Below, piece after piece: positions 25,794 to 33,842 of a stretch of DNA of 45,973 nucleotides; position 1 is the first letter of the stretch, and every line of letters begins with the position of its first letter. Both the position numbers and the translations under genes were made by a program. This DNA comes from CALMEC01 sp031372145 (GTDB lineage: Bacteria; Actinomycetota; Thermoleophilia; Miltoncostaeales; Miltoncostaeaceae): the NCBI GenBank assembly GCA_031372145.1, contig JANMKR010000025.1, positions 1-45,973 of the forward strand. The letters run 5' to 3'. The notes below the pieces were generated by a model. It did not search any database and was not told the origin of the DNA. It saw nothing but the letters and a program-made list of their open reading frames with translations.

Positions 25794-26611
25794 CCTGCAG
25801 AGCCCTGCTCGGCCAAGGCCTCGATGGCGTTTGTCAATCCATTCTTGCCCCGCAGCGGGTTCCATCGCCCCGCCTCCAGGTCGTCAGCCTCACGCGGCGC
25901 GGCCGGGAGCTCGGCGGTCAACGGCAATCCGGCCGCATGCGTGAAACCACGCGCCCTCAGATGGCCGCGGCCCGCGCCCCGATTGATCACGAGGCACCGT
26001 TGGCCGTCGATTGCCCAGCCGTCGAGGACATCAAGGAGCGCGCGCGTCCGGCGGGCACCGGCGACCGTCGGTGGTGCGACCAGGACGATTCGATGTGCCT
26101 GGCGGCAGGCCTCCTCGATGTGCGGGCCGAGCGACGCTCCGGCATCGACCACGACATCGCCGAGCACGCGCGTGCTGTTGAGCAGCAGCCGCGTTGCCCC
26201 CTCGTCCCACCAGGTGCTCGCGCTGGCCCGTCGCGGTGCGAGCAGAAGCCAAACGCCCGACTCGTGTGGATGGCAGACCATCTCGACGTGGCTCGGCATG
26301 AGCTCGTCGATCACGCTCGTCAGATCGTCGATGGTTCGCTCAGGTGGGACACCCCACGCACCGGCGATGTCACCGCGTTCGAGGTCGAGTTCGGTGAGCG
26401 CGACGGGCCGCCCCGCGGCTGCGGCCGCAAGCGCCAGGCCACAGGCCACGAGCGTCGCCCCGACACCGCCTGCTGCTCCCAGCACCACGGTGACCGGTCG
26501 CCTCGATCGATCGGATCCATACCCGAGGTCGAGCAACTCGATTGGGATCTCGTCCGACGCCACCAAGGCTTGCCAGGGATCGCGCTCGACCACGGTCATC
26601 CGGCGCGTCAC
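25790..26611 (-). CDS. cpaE: CpaE-like MinD/ParA-family protein of the Tad system
   Basis: This 273-residue P-loop protein has the degenerate Walker A LGAAGGVGATLVACGLALA. It lacks the lysines of true MinD, as is usual for CpaE. DVVVDAGASLGPHIEEA fits the switch/Walker B region and LVINRG the nucleotide pocket. CpaE proteins are thought to place Tad pili at specific cell sites. No receiver-like domain is visible in its short N-terminus. It is coupled to cpaB and cpaF by 4-bp overlaps. Confidence 0.8.
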   Translation of the reverse strand: MTRRMTVVERDPWQALVASDEIPIELLDLGYGSDRSRRPVTVVLGAAGGVGATLVACGLALAAAAAGRPVALTELDLERGDIAGAWGVPPERTIDDLTSVIDELMPSHVEMVCHPHESGVWLLLAPRRASASTWWDEGATRLLLNSTRVLGDVVVDAGASLGPHIEEACRQAHRIVLVAPPTVAGARRTRALLDVLDGWAIDGQRCLVINRGAGRGHLRARGFTHAAGLPLTAELPAAPREADDLEAGRWNPLRGKNGLTNAIEALAEQGSAG

Positions 26612-27261
26612 GGTGCCGTCCCGTCGGGCGCACCCGCAGGGCGCGGCAAGAGTCGAACGCCACCAGAAAAGTCCAGCGCCGCGCTCAGGCGCAGGGCATC
26701 GCGCTCATTGACCCTCAAGAGGACCGCGCCACCTTCGAGCGTCCCCGGCTCCGCGCCCGGCGCAAGCGTCTGCGCAAGAACCTCGGCCGCCACGACGACG
26801 ACCCGTGCATCGGCCGACCCTTCGGCAGGTGGCGCGACAACATCGACATGGACACCTGCGACCAACACCGCCGCCGCCGCGCCGGCCGCCGCCAACGGCA
26901 CCGAGACCGCTCGCTGGCCATCGCGCAGCGGTTCCGGACCCACGCCGGGGGCGCCACCGAGCGCCGCATCGGTCACGGGCTCGCCGGCAGCAACCGGGAC
27001 GGCAATCGTCCGGCCCCGAACCTCGTCGAAGCTCCGGCGCATGCCGGGCAAGACCCCTGCCACCGGAACACGCACCGAGGTGAGGGTGGATTCGACCTGA
27101 TCGAGGCGGGTGCCGACGGGCAGGTTGGTCATCGCCACAACGACCGTATCCATGGGCGTGTGGGTCGCGGCGGCCCGCATGGTGAGCAGGCCCGCCACGA
27201 CCGCCAGCGCACTCGCGAGTGCGAACCAGCCGGTCGGTCGCCGTCGAGTGAGGCGTATCAT
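26608..27261 (-). CDS. cpaB: Flp pilus assembly protein CpaB/RcpC (SAF domain)
   Basis: This 217-residue protein has an N-terminal membrane anchor (about 12-30) and an SAF domain (VVVAMTNLPVGTRLD to GRTIAVPVAAGEPVTDAAL), then an RcpC-like region with AVSVPLAAAGA and HVDVVAPP. In diderms CpaB stabilises the secretin; here there is no secretin, so it may act on the outer face or in the wall. The ATG shares one base with the preceding stop (TGATG). Confidence 0.83.
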   Translation of the reverse strand: MIRLTRRRPTGWFALASALAVVAGLLTMRAAATHTPMDTVVVAMTNLPVGTRLDQVESTLTSVRVPVAGVLPGMRRSFDEVRGRTIAVPVAAGEPVTDAALGGAPGVGPEPLRDGQRAVSVPLAAAGAAAAVLVAGVHVDVVAPPAEGSADARVVVVAAEVLAQTLAPGAEPGTLEGGAVLLRVNERDALRLSAALDFSGGVRLLPRPAGAPDGTAP

Positions 27262-27839
27262 CAGGCCGCCACTTCGGCCGGGAAGTCATGCACAGGCGCT
27301 CCGCAGCGCCGGCACCGATGTCCCGGCAGGCCACCCGCGTCGCACCAACTGCATGGACGCCACGCGCAGTATGCCCATCGCGCGAGCGTCGCCGGCCGCA
27401 GCGCCGGTACGGACAAGCCGGTCGGACCCCAGACCTGCCGCGGCAACGTCGGTGCGCTCCCCGGCCCGCAACAGACCACGTCCAACACGCGCCCCAATGT
27501 TGCGGCATCGTCGAGGCCAAGGGCGAGGGTGACCCCAACGCTCCAGATCGCCTCGTCCATCGCGGCCGGCAGCGTGATGACGTCGTACCCGATCAGTGCC
27601 GCGGCGGTCGCAAGACACGCAGCCCCCCGATCCGCCACGGCCGGGCGAGCGAGCACCACACCAGGTCGGGGCAGGTCGCACAGCAGATCCAACACGCGGT
27701 CTGGTTCGAGTGGCCGCCACCGCCGCGCACGACGTATCCGCCACCACCGGACGGCGTCGCGAGGAACGACGTACACACCGTTCGGGATCGACCCCAGCTG
27801 CTCGGCGATCGCCGCATCGACAACCGTGACCGTGCTCAT
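27261..27839 (-). CDS. Unrecognised protein with C-terminal cysteine cluster (Tad operon)
   Basis: I do not recognise this 192-residue protein. Its middle part is alpha/beta-like (PGVVLARPAVADRGAACLATAAAL; ITLPAAMDEAIWSVGV), and the C-terminus holds a likely zinc-binding cluster: C-x4-C-x2-C, then 9 residues, then C-x2-C (from AYCAWRPCSWCDAGG to CRRCGAPVHDF). The ATG at 27839 overlaps the stop of a 26-codon ORF. It lies between the response regulator and cpaB, so a pilus-specific regulatory or assembly role is inferred. Confidence 0.62.
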   Translation of the reverse strand: MSTVTVVDAAIAEQLGSIPNGVYVVPRDAVRWWRIRRARRWRPLEPDRVLDLLCDLPRPGVVLARPAVADRGAACLATAAALIGYDVITLPAAMDEAIWSVGVTLALGLDDAATLGRVLDVVCCGPGSAPTLPRQVWGPTGLSVPALRPATLARWAYCAWRPCSWCDAGGLPGHRCRRCGAPVHDFPAEVAA

Positions 27840-27916
27840 GCCAGACCACGCGCGTCGCGCGGTTCGTCCGAATCGCGCATACGGCGAGCCCAGGCGGCAT
27901 CGGTCGTCGCGCTCAT
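27836..27916 (-). CDS. 26-residue coupled small ORF in Tad operon
   Basis: ATG at 27916 opens 26 codons (MSATTDAAWARRMRDSDEPR and six more residues). The start forms an ATGA overlap with the response regulator stop, and its own stop forms an ATGA overlap with the next gene's start, the same spacing that joins every other gene in this operon. That makes real translation plausible, perhaps only as a coupling bridge. I know no homologue, and it is too short to judge by composition. Confidence 0.42.
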   Translation of the reverse strand: MSATTDAAWARRMRDSDEPRDARGLA

Positions 27917-28668
27917 CGCTCCTCCGGCAGCAGGCGGTACCCCTGGCCCCAGACGTTGCGCACCCAGCCGGACAAACCGGCCGCAGCCAGCTTGCCGCGC
28001 AGGCGACTGGCGTGTGTGTCGACGGTCCGGGTGCGCGCCCCCGCCGCGAACCCCCAGACCGCCTGCAGGAGTTCGTGTTTGGAAACGACCCGGAGCGGGT
28101 CGCGCGCGAGGACCGACAGGAGACCGAACTCCTTGGCCGAGAGCCCCAAGAGCCGACCGTGCACCATGGCCAGCATCGCCCGCCGGTCGACCTCGAGCGG
28201 ACCAACCCGCAGCGATCCGGCAAGGTTGACACCATGAGCCCGCCGGACGTGCGCCCCGATCCGCGCAAGCATCTCGGGGTAATGGAACGGCTTGATCAGG
28301 TAGTCGTCAGCGCCCCGATCAATCCCACGCACGATGCTGTGCACATCGTCGCTGGCCGACATCAAGACGATCGCCAACCCGGGATCCCACACACCTGTCG
28401 CGCTGCCCTGCCGCAAGAGCGAGACCAGCTCGAACCCGCTCATTCCAGGCAGTGCGACATCAATCAACGCGACATCGGGACGGGCGGTCATCGCGACCTG
28501 GAGCGCCTCCTCACCGCTGCATGCGGTCATGACGGTGAAGCGGTCCGCGCTGAGGTTGTCGTCGAGGAAGTCCACGACATGGACGTCCGGGTCCACGATG
28601 AGCGCCGCGAGCGCGCTGATACCGACATCGACTGCCGGTGCTGCCCGCGGAGGTGAGAGCGTTGCCAT
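27913..28668 (-). CDS. OmpR-family response regulator
   Basis: This 251-residue regulator has an N-terminal receiver domain: an acidic pair near ALIVDPDVHVVDFL, the phospho-acceptor aspartate in ALIDVALPGMSGFE, the MSASDD position and the lysine in DYLIKPF. A linker and a winged-helix DNA-binding domain follow (GLSAKEFGLLSVLARDP to VRNVWGQGYRLLPEER). There is no histidine kinase beside it, so it is an orphan. It heads the Tad operon, and a palindrome 29 nt upstream of its start may be its own operator. ATG 28668 was chosen; an upstream ATG would run across that palindrome. Confidence 0.9.
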   Translation of the reverse strand: MATLSPPRAAPAVDVGISALAALIVDPDVHVVDFLDDNLSADRFTVMTACSGEEALQVAMTARPDVALIDVALPGMSGFELVSLLRQGSATGVWDPGLAIVLMSASDDVHSIVRGIDRGADDYLIKPFHYPEMLARIGAHVRRAHGVNLAGSLRVGPLEVDRRAMLAMVHGRLLGLSAKEFGLLSVLARDPLRVVSKHELLQAVWGFAAGARTRTVDTHASRLRGKLAAAGLSGWVRNVWGQGYRLLPEER

Positions 28669-28696
28669 TTGGGAACCTCGCTGGTGGATGTGCCGA

Positions 28697-28719
28697 ATGC
28701 ATCGCGTCAACCGATGCAT
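28697..28719 (-). promoter_or_regulatory. Inverted repeat upstream of the response regulator
   Basis: ATGCATCG-N7-CGATGCAT has 8-bp perfect arms around the loop CGTCAAC. It lies 29 bp from the response regulator start, in the 175-bp gap that also holds the end of the DUF192 gene. It could be an operator or a terminator for the DUF192 transcript, but no U-run follows it. Confidence 0.45.
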
Positions 28720-28843
28720 CTACGTAAAGGGCTCAGCGAGAAAAAACGTCCCCCTCGATCGCGTCACATGTTCGCTCGGAGCGGCATTTTTCGTGAGAAT
28801 TCACCGCTCGGCCCACGCCAGACCCGCGTTCCCGGCACCGCGA

Positions 28844-29218
28844 TCACCGCGCGGGAGCCTGGCGGAGCGTCTCTCCCACCGTGACCGTCTGCAGGGCACC
28901 TGGCCGTGTCTCGACGACGACCGCCGCGCCCCGAAACGACGCCGCCCTCCGCGGCGGCAGCGGATCCACAACACGCAGCACACGCCCCTGGGCATCCAGG
29001 AACACGCAGGCGATCGCGACGCGCATTCCCCAGGTGTGCACCGACGCGCAGGGAGCGATCCACAACCCCTCTCCGGCCGCCAGATCCGCCGTGCCCAGGA
29101 GCCCGACCAATCGCGAGAACCATCGGTCCGCCACGTGGCACCGCTCCAGCACCACGTCGTCGCCACGCAGGATCGAAACGACCTGCGGACATGTCTGATC
29201 GATACGGAGGCGGGACAC
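28844..29218 (-). CDS. DUF192 family protein
   Basis: This 124-residue protein of unknown function is recognisable from VADRWFSRLVGLLGTADLAAG, the APCASVHTWGMRVAIACVFLD core, and the C-terminal VVVETRPGA segment. The GTG at 29218 gives the usual family length; the frame remains open to an ATG at 29317. It is divergent from the next gene. DUF192 proteins are often secreted or membrane linked, but no signal peptide is evident with this start. Confidence 0.75.
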   Translation of the reverse strand: MSRLRIDQTCPQVVSILRGDDVVLERCHVADRWFSRLVGLLGTADLAAGEGLWIAPCASVHTWGMRVAIACVFLDAQGRVLRVVDPLPPRRAASFRGAAVVVETRPGALQTVTVGETLRQAPAR

Positions 29219-29346
29219 CCCGTGATGCTGCCACCAATGGATGCAGACGTTTGAACCGACCGGCGCAGGTGTCACCGGACGCGCCGCGAAATGGGCATCC
29301 GAGACCCGTTGGTACACTCACAGAGCCCTCTCCTGGAGCCGTTTTC

Positions 29347-29817
29347 ATGGGACAACAACCCCGCAAGAGTCCATCGAACTACCAATCCGGAACCGACTTC
29401 ACGATGGAGTTCGGCAAGTTCCGGTTTCGCTTCAACACACGCGATTTTCGCGAGCGGGTGGACATGGCGGCGGCACAACTGGGATTCGTCCAGGCGGGCG
29501 CGCTGGCCGGCGACGAGCTCGATCAGCTGGTCGAACTCGTGGCTCATGGCGAGGTGCGCAGCGACGGGCCGCTGGCGAGCCATCTGGCTGAGCACCGTGA
29601 AGCGCTCCTGGGCTTCGACGACGACCTGGTGCATTGGTTGCGCAAGCTCGTGTTCCGCGGTGCGTGGATCGATCAGCAGATCAAGGAAGACCTCCTGGAG
29701 CCGGTGTTCGATGGCGACGACTTCGTCTACCGCTGCACGGTCACGTCCGATCTGATCGACGAGATCGTGGACAAGCCTGACTGGTCCGAAGTCGGCTTCA
29801 GGGCGGATCCTGCGTGA
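29347..29817 (+). CDS. Unrecognised acidic protein
   Basis: This is a 156-residue protein that I do not recognise. Its sequence is mostly helical and acidic (GDELDQLVELVAHGEVRSDG; LLGFDDDLVHWLRKLVFRG), and the middle reads as two similar helical pairs. Start ATG 29347 has a GGAG ribosome site 9 nt upstream and a TACACT -10-like hexamer near 29312. The stop overlaps the next GTG by 4 bp. Confidence 0.68.
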   Translation: MGQQPRKSPSNYQSGTDFTMEFGKFRFRFNTRDFRERVDMAAAQLGFVQAGALAGDELDQLVELVAHGEVRSDGPLASHLAEHREALLGFDDDLVHWLRKLVFRGAWIDQQIKEDLLEPVFDGDDFVYRCTVTSDLIDEIVDKPDWSEVGFRADPA

Positions 29818-30149
29818 GCGGAAGCCACGACCCGCGCGACGTACTCGACGCGGTTCGTCGGCTCGAAGCTGACCTCGGGGAGATGCGGGAGCGCGTGGTA
29901 CGCGAGCCCGCACATGACACACCGACCGTGAGCGTCGCCGATCAGACGGCGATGGTCGAGGATCTCGAAGTCCTCGTCGACCTCGTCGGCAGTTCGTGGC
30001 GTACGACGCGGCAGGAGGTTGCGGCCGTCGCGGCCGAGCTCGCCGACCTCAAGCGCCTCGCCGACGAGGCGCGGGCCGCGCTCAAAGACATGCGGTTCGA
30101 GCTGCGCCTCGTGCGCGACGAGGCCCGGGGGCACGAACCCCCCTACTGA
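29814..30149 (+). CDS. Small coiled-coil protein
   Basis: This 111-residue protein is almost entirely heptad-like helix (LEADLGEMRERVVRE; VAAELADLKRLADEARAALK). It is coupled to the previous gene by a GTGA overlap, so both products probably work together. No family is recognised. It is convergent with the next gene, with an 18-bp gap. Confidence 0.65.
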   Translation: MSGSHDPRDVLDAVRRLEADLGEMRERVVREPAHDTPTVSVADQTAMVEDLEVLVDLVGSSWRTTRQEVAAVAAELADLKRLADEARAALKDMRFELRLVRDEARGHEPPY

Positions 30150-30167
30150 GGGGTCACGAGATCCGGG

Positions 30168-30470
30168 CTAGCTCGACGGGCGCAGCGAGCCCTGCACCGC
30201 AGCCAGGGCGCGGGCGAACAGCAGGCCCATGGCATCGGCCGCCTCGTCGGGCGTCGCGCGAGGCGCGAGTGTGCCGAGACCCGCTGCGGCAAGCACAATC
30301 GCCTGCTCCACGAGCTGGATCCGCTCGACCGGTCCTGCCCGGCCACCGGTTTCGGCCTGAACCTCCTCAAACGCCGCTTGCTGTGCGCGCATCAGGTCCT
30401 TGAGGCGGTCCTTGAACTCGTCCGCAGCCCCTTCGCCGAACGCGAATGGGAACTCGTCACGGGAGCTCAC
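30168..30470 (-). CDS. Small unrecognised helical protein
   Basis: This 100-residue protein consists of amphipathic helices (DEFKDRLKDLMRAQQAAFEEV; ERIQLVEQAIVLAAAGLG). Start GTG 30470 overlaps the glpX stop by 4 bp, so it is downstream of and coupled to glpX. No family is recognised. Confidence 0.62.
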   Translation of the reverse strand: MSSRDEFPFAFGEGAADEFKDRLKDLMRAQQAAFEEVQAETGGRAGPVERIQLVEQAIVLAAAGLGTLAPRATPDEAADAMGLLFARALAAVQGSLRPSS

Positions 30471-31459
30471 ATCACCCCGCCGAGGCGAATCTCGTGCACG
30501 GGTGTCTTGCCGAAGATGTGCACCGTGTCAATGAACCGGACCGTGCCGCGGTGCAGGTTGAGCGCGATCGAGTGGGTGCGCGCGCCGTCAGCGAAGTAGC
30601 GCACGCCACGCAGCAGGTTGCCGTCGGTCACACCGGTCGCGATGACGTAGAGCGGCGCCGATGCCAGATCGCGGGTGAACAGAACCTTGTCGGGGTCGGT
30701 GACACCGAACTCCGCGAGTCGCTCGGCTTGGGCGGCATCCTTGGGAGTGAACTGCGCCTGGATCTCGCCACCGAGGCATTCGAGCGCCGCGGCCGTGATG
30801 ACCCCCTCGGTCGATCCGCCCGTCCCTAGGTACACGTGATCGCCCGTCCCGCGCACCGCGGCAGACATGCTCGCCGTGATGTCACCATCCGGAATCAGGC
30901 GGATGCGGGCGCCGGTCTCCCGGATCTCGCCGATCAGCTCCTGGTGACGAGGCCGGTCGAGCACGATCGCGGTGATGTCACGCACCTGACGGCCGTAGCA
31001 GCGCGCGACGATGTCGAGCGTCTCAGCAACCGGGGCGGTGATGTCGACGCGCCCCTTGGCGGTCGCCCCCACGCAGAGCTTGCGCATGTACATGTCGGGG
31101 GCGGACAGGATGCCGTCGGGCTCGGCGATGACGCAGATCGCGATCGCGCCACTGTCGCCGCGGGCGACCAGGTCCGTCCCCTCGAGCGGGTCGACACCGA
31201 TGTCGAACGCGGGCCCACCGGCTCCCAGGATCTCGCCGTTGTAGAGTTCCGGTGCTTCGTCCTTCTCGCCCTCACCGATGACGACGCGCCCGGTGATCGG
31301 CATCTTGGCGAACTCTTTGCGCATGGCGTCGACGGCGGCCTGGTCAGCGGCGTGGTTGTCACCACGTCCGAGCCATCGTGCCGACTGGATCGCCGCGCTC
31401 TCGGTCACCGGGAGAAACTCGCCGAGCGAGATGTCCGGGCGGTTGGGGTCGACGCTCAC
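30467..31459 (-). CDS. glpX: Class II fructose-1,6-bisphosphatase
   Basis: This gluconeogenic phosphatase converts fructose-1,6-bisphosphate to fructose-6-phosphate and is the usual FBPase in actinobacteria. Motifs are GRGDNHAADQAAVDAMR, VVIGEGEKDEAPELYNGE, the metal-binding DPLEGTDLVARGDSGAIA and GTGGSTEGVITAAALECLGG. I take GTG 31459 (330 residues); the 21 residues upstream lack conservation. It is followed by the coupled small helical protein gene and lies 13 bp downstream of folP. Confidence 0.95.
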   Translation of the reverse strand: MSVDPNRPDISLGEFLPVTESAAIQSARWLGRGDNHAADQAAVDAMRKEFAKMPITGRVVIGEGEKDEAPELYNGEILGAGGPAFDIGVDPLEGTDLVARGDSGAIAICVIAEPDGILSAPDMYMRKLCVGATAKGRVDITAPVAETLDIVARCYGRQVRDITAIVLDRPRHQELIGEIRETGARIRLIPDGDITASMSAAVRGTGDHVYLGTGGSTEGVITAAALECLGGEIQAQFTPKDAAQAERLAEFGVTDPDKVLFTRDLASAPLYVIATGVTDGNLLRGVRYFADGARTHSIALNLHRGTVRFIDTVHIFGKTPVHEIRLGGVM

Positions 31460-31472
31460 CGGCGGGAACCTA

Positions 31473-32333
31473 TCACTTGGGCACGTCGTACCAATTGGCG
31501 GGAACGCCACTCGAGAGGGCATCGCTCATCGCGAGCGCCCGCACGAGGAACCGCACGTTGTGGACACGGAAGATCATCGCGCCCTGGGCTCGGCACCATG
31601 CGAGCGCCGCTGTCGTGCCCGCGAGCCGTTGCTTGGCGAGCGCACCTGTGACGGCGCCGATCACCTTCTTGTTGGAGATCGGGACGAAGATCGGTCTGCT
31701 CAGAACGTGCAGCTCGGCCAGACGGTGCAGCAGGGCGAGGTCCTGTTCCGGCGACTTGCCGAGACCGACGCCCGGGTCCACAACGAGGCGTTCCCGGTCG
31801 ATCCCGACGGACTGGGCCGCGGCAATCGCGTCCTGGGCCCAGCCGATCACCGCTGCCGGTACGTCGACATCGGGAAACGATTGGGGCCGAACCTTGGGCG
31901 GGCCGAAGAAGTGGGTCAGCACGATGCCGACGGCAGAGGCCGCCGCAACGTCCCGCATGGCCTCGTCACGAAGCCCCGTCGGGTCGTTGAGAATGCTCGC
32001 CCCGGCAGCGATCGCAGCCGCGGCGACGGGCGCTTTGAACGTGTCGATCGCGACCGGTACGTCGATCTCGGCGACCAGCCGCTGGATCACCGGGACGACC
32101 CGGGCGATCTCCTCGTCGACTGGCGTGTGCTCGGCAAACCGCAGGGACTCCCCTCCGACCTCAACGACGCTGGCACCTTGACGGGCGAGACGAACCCCAT
32201 GCGCGACGGCACGATCGACCCCGAAGTGCGCGCCCCCGTCCGTGAACGAATCCGGCGTCGCGTTGACGATCCCCACAAGACGCCCTCGGGAGCAGTCGAT
32301 GAAGCCGGTTGCGTGCCGCCAGATCACGCTCAC
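31473..32333 (-). CDS. Dihydropteroate synthase-like protein (divergent FolP)
   Basis: This 286-residue TIM-barrel protein follows the dihydropteroate synthase pattern: LVGIVNATPDSFTDGG, VDPGVGLGKSPEQDLALL, PISNKKVIGAVTG and a final FRVHNVRFL. Several normally invariant positions differ: VEVGGESLRF instead of DIGGEST-RPG, ILNDPTG instead of INDVSG, HFFGPPKVRP instead of the HMxGxP loop, and RVHNV for RVHDV. It may be a paralogue with changed substrate or a DHPS with altered sulfonamide binding. No other folate gene is adjacent. It begins at GTG 32333, 80 bp from a structured repeat. Confidence 0.78.
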   Translation of the reverse strand: MSVIWRHATGFIDCSRGRLVGIVNATPDSFTDGGAHFGVDRAVAHGVRLARQGASVVEVGGESLRFAEHTPVDEEIARVVPVIQRLVAEIDVPVAIDTFKAPVAAAAIAAGASILNDPTGLRDEAMRDVAAASAVGIVLTHFFGPPKVRPQSFPDVDVPAAVIGWAQDAIAAAQSVGIDRERLVVDPGVGLGKSPEQDLALLHRLAELHVLSRPIFVPISNKKVIGAVTGALAKQRLAGTTAALAWCRAQGAMIFRVHNVRFLVRALAMSDALSSGVPANWYDVPK

Positions 32334-32412
32334 GACATGCTCGACGGGAGGTGGAGGGAAGGGTCATTTCTCGCCGCGCGATCCCGCTCCACGACAGGGA
32401 TCAAGAGTACTT

Positions 32413-32518
32413 CGTGTCTGACACGAACACAGGATCGGAGCGCCGCGATAAAGCGCGGCGCGAATCCTGTTTTCACCTCAGCGGGATGGGCGTTTGCAAC
32501 GCCCGCGCAACTGACACC
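32413..32518 (+). repeat. 106-bp structured repeat, copy A
   Basis: This element lies 26 bp downstream of the desulfurase-like gene and upstream of the folP homologue. Ends are GTGTC and GACAC. Inside are an ACAGGAT/ATCCTGT stem (32429-32435 with 32464-32470) enclosing an 8-bp GCGCCGCG/CGCGGCGC hairpin, then the hairpin GGGCGTTTGCAACGCCC (32488-32504). It has the same length as copy B, 1430 bp away, and the same orientation. Confidence 0.82.
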
Positions 32519-32543
32519 GGAGGTCATCGAAATGCGCGATTCG

Positions 32544-33767
32544 TCAGGGCGTTCCGACGAGGCGGAGCGCGGTCAGCACCCGGTCGACCTCGTCCGGGCT
32601 CGTGTAGTGGAGAAACCCGATCCGCACTCCCCCGCCGTGACCTTCGAGGCCCAGGTGGGCCATGAGTTCGGGGGCGTAGTAGTTGCCGTCCCACACGTTG
32701 ATACCGCGGGCGGCAAGGCGTTGAGCGATGGTACGGGGCTCACGACCCGGGATGGTGACGCAGAACGTGGGCGTGCGCTCGGCGACGCGATCCGGTCCGC
32801 CGATACCGTGAAGTTGGGCGCCGGGCACACCGCCCAAGCCGACGAGAAACCTGCGGGCCAGCTCCTCCTCATGCGCTTGGATCGCGGCGAACGCGCTGTC
32901 CAGGCGGCTGGGCCGATCGAGCCCCGAGCCGAGCGACGCCAGATAGTCGACCGCGGCGACGAATCCGGCGATCGCCTCGTGGCTCTGGGTGCCCAGCTCA
33001 AACCGGTGCCCGGGCGGGGTCTCGTCGGCGGGGCGGACGCGGTCGGCCGGCCATTGTTCCAAGAGCTGGCGACGCGCCCAGGCAACGCCCATATGCGATC
33101 CGAAGAACTTGTACGGTGAGCACAACAGCACGTCGACCCCGAGCCGCCGAACATCGATCCGGCGGTGTGGGGCGAAGTGGACCGCGTCGGCCCACGCCAG
33201 GGCACCGGCCTTGTGGGCAAGGTCGGCAATCCGGTTTGCGGACGTCACGGTGCCGACAGCATTCGATGCAAGCGTGAATGCCACGATCCGGGTCCGTGGC
33301 GAGAGCGAAGCCTCGAGCGCGTCCAGGTCGATCGCCAGATCCGGATCGGTCACCGGCACGGTGCGCACGAACAACCCGTGATCGTCGGCAACCTGCAACC
33401 ACGGGCTGATGTTGGCGTCGTGATCCAGAACCGTCGTCACGATCTCATCGCCGGGTTCGAGCGTCCGCGCGACCGCATGGGCCAACAGGAAGTTGAGCGT
33501 CGACATGTTCGCACCGAACGCGATCTCATTGGGCGATCCACCCACGAAGTCAGCAGCCGCGCGGCGGGCTTCGTCCATCAGCGCATCCGAGGACATGCTG
33601 GTCGGAAACACCCCGCCCAAGTTCGCGTTGTGCCCGTAGAGATACCCCGTCATCGCCGCACCGACGCTGTCCGGCACTTGCGACCCACCCGGCCCGTCCA
33701 GATATGCCTGAGTCCCGGCCAGCGCCGGGAAGCGTGCGCGGACGGCTGAGAGATCGATCGCCGGCAT
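32544..33767 (-). CDS. Cysteine desulfurase-like aminotransferase class V
   Basis: This fold-type I PLP enzyme has 407 residues. The PLP lysine lies in CSPYKFFGSHMGVAW; other family marks are YLDGPGGSQVPDSV near the N-terminus, ADAVHFAPHRRID and the C-terminal VRIGFLHYTSPDEVDRVL. The pattern fits the VC1184-type cysteine desulfurase-like subfamily, and I do not see the mobile-loop cysteine of IscS/SufS, so sulfur transfer is doubtful and the substrate is unknown. ATG 33767 was chosen because the upstream frame reads through repeat copy B. It is the only gene between the two 106-bp repeats. Confidence 0.84.
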   Translation of the reverse strand: MPAIDLSAVRARFPALAGTQAYLDGPGGSQVPDSVGAAMTGYLYGHNANLGGVFPTSMSSDALMDEARRAAADFVGGSPNEIAFGANMSTLNFLLAHAVARTLEPGDEIVTTVLDHDANISPWLQVADDHGLFVRTVPVTDPDLAIDLDALEASLSPRTRIVAFTLASNAVGTVTSANRIADLAHKAGALAWADAVHFAPHRRIDVRRLGVDVLLCSPYKFFGSHMGVAWARRQLLEQWPADRVRPADETPPGHRFELGTQSHEAIAGFVAAVDYLASLGSGLDRPSRLDSAFAAIQAHEEELARRFLVGLGGVPGAQLHGIGGPDRVAERTPTFCVTIPGREPRTIAQRLAARGINVWDGNYYAPELMAHLGLEGHGGGVRIGFLHYTSPDEVDRVLTALRLVGTP

Positions 33768-33842
33768 CGCCAAGACCGTACCCGAAACGGCGAACGAAGG
33801 CGCTCGTCTCGGGTCCAAATTGGCTTGTGCAGAACGGTAAAC

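Noticed and set aside
26542..28656. 704-codon plus-strand frame across the Tad genes
   Set aside because: Its product is Arg/Pro/Gln-rich with no domain, and the opposite strand holds motif-bearing genes with coupled starts. The plus-strand frames at 31278-33119 and 36880-38931 were rejected for the same reason.
32413..32518. Resemblance of the 106-bp repeats to integron attC sites
   Set aside because: The gene-plus-repeat layout is similar, but the GTTRRRY/RYYYAAC core sites are missing and no integrase is in the window.
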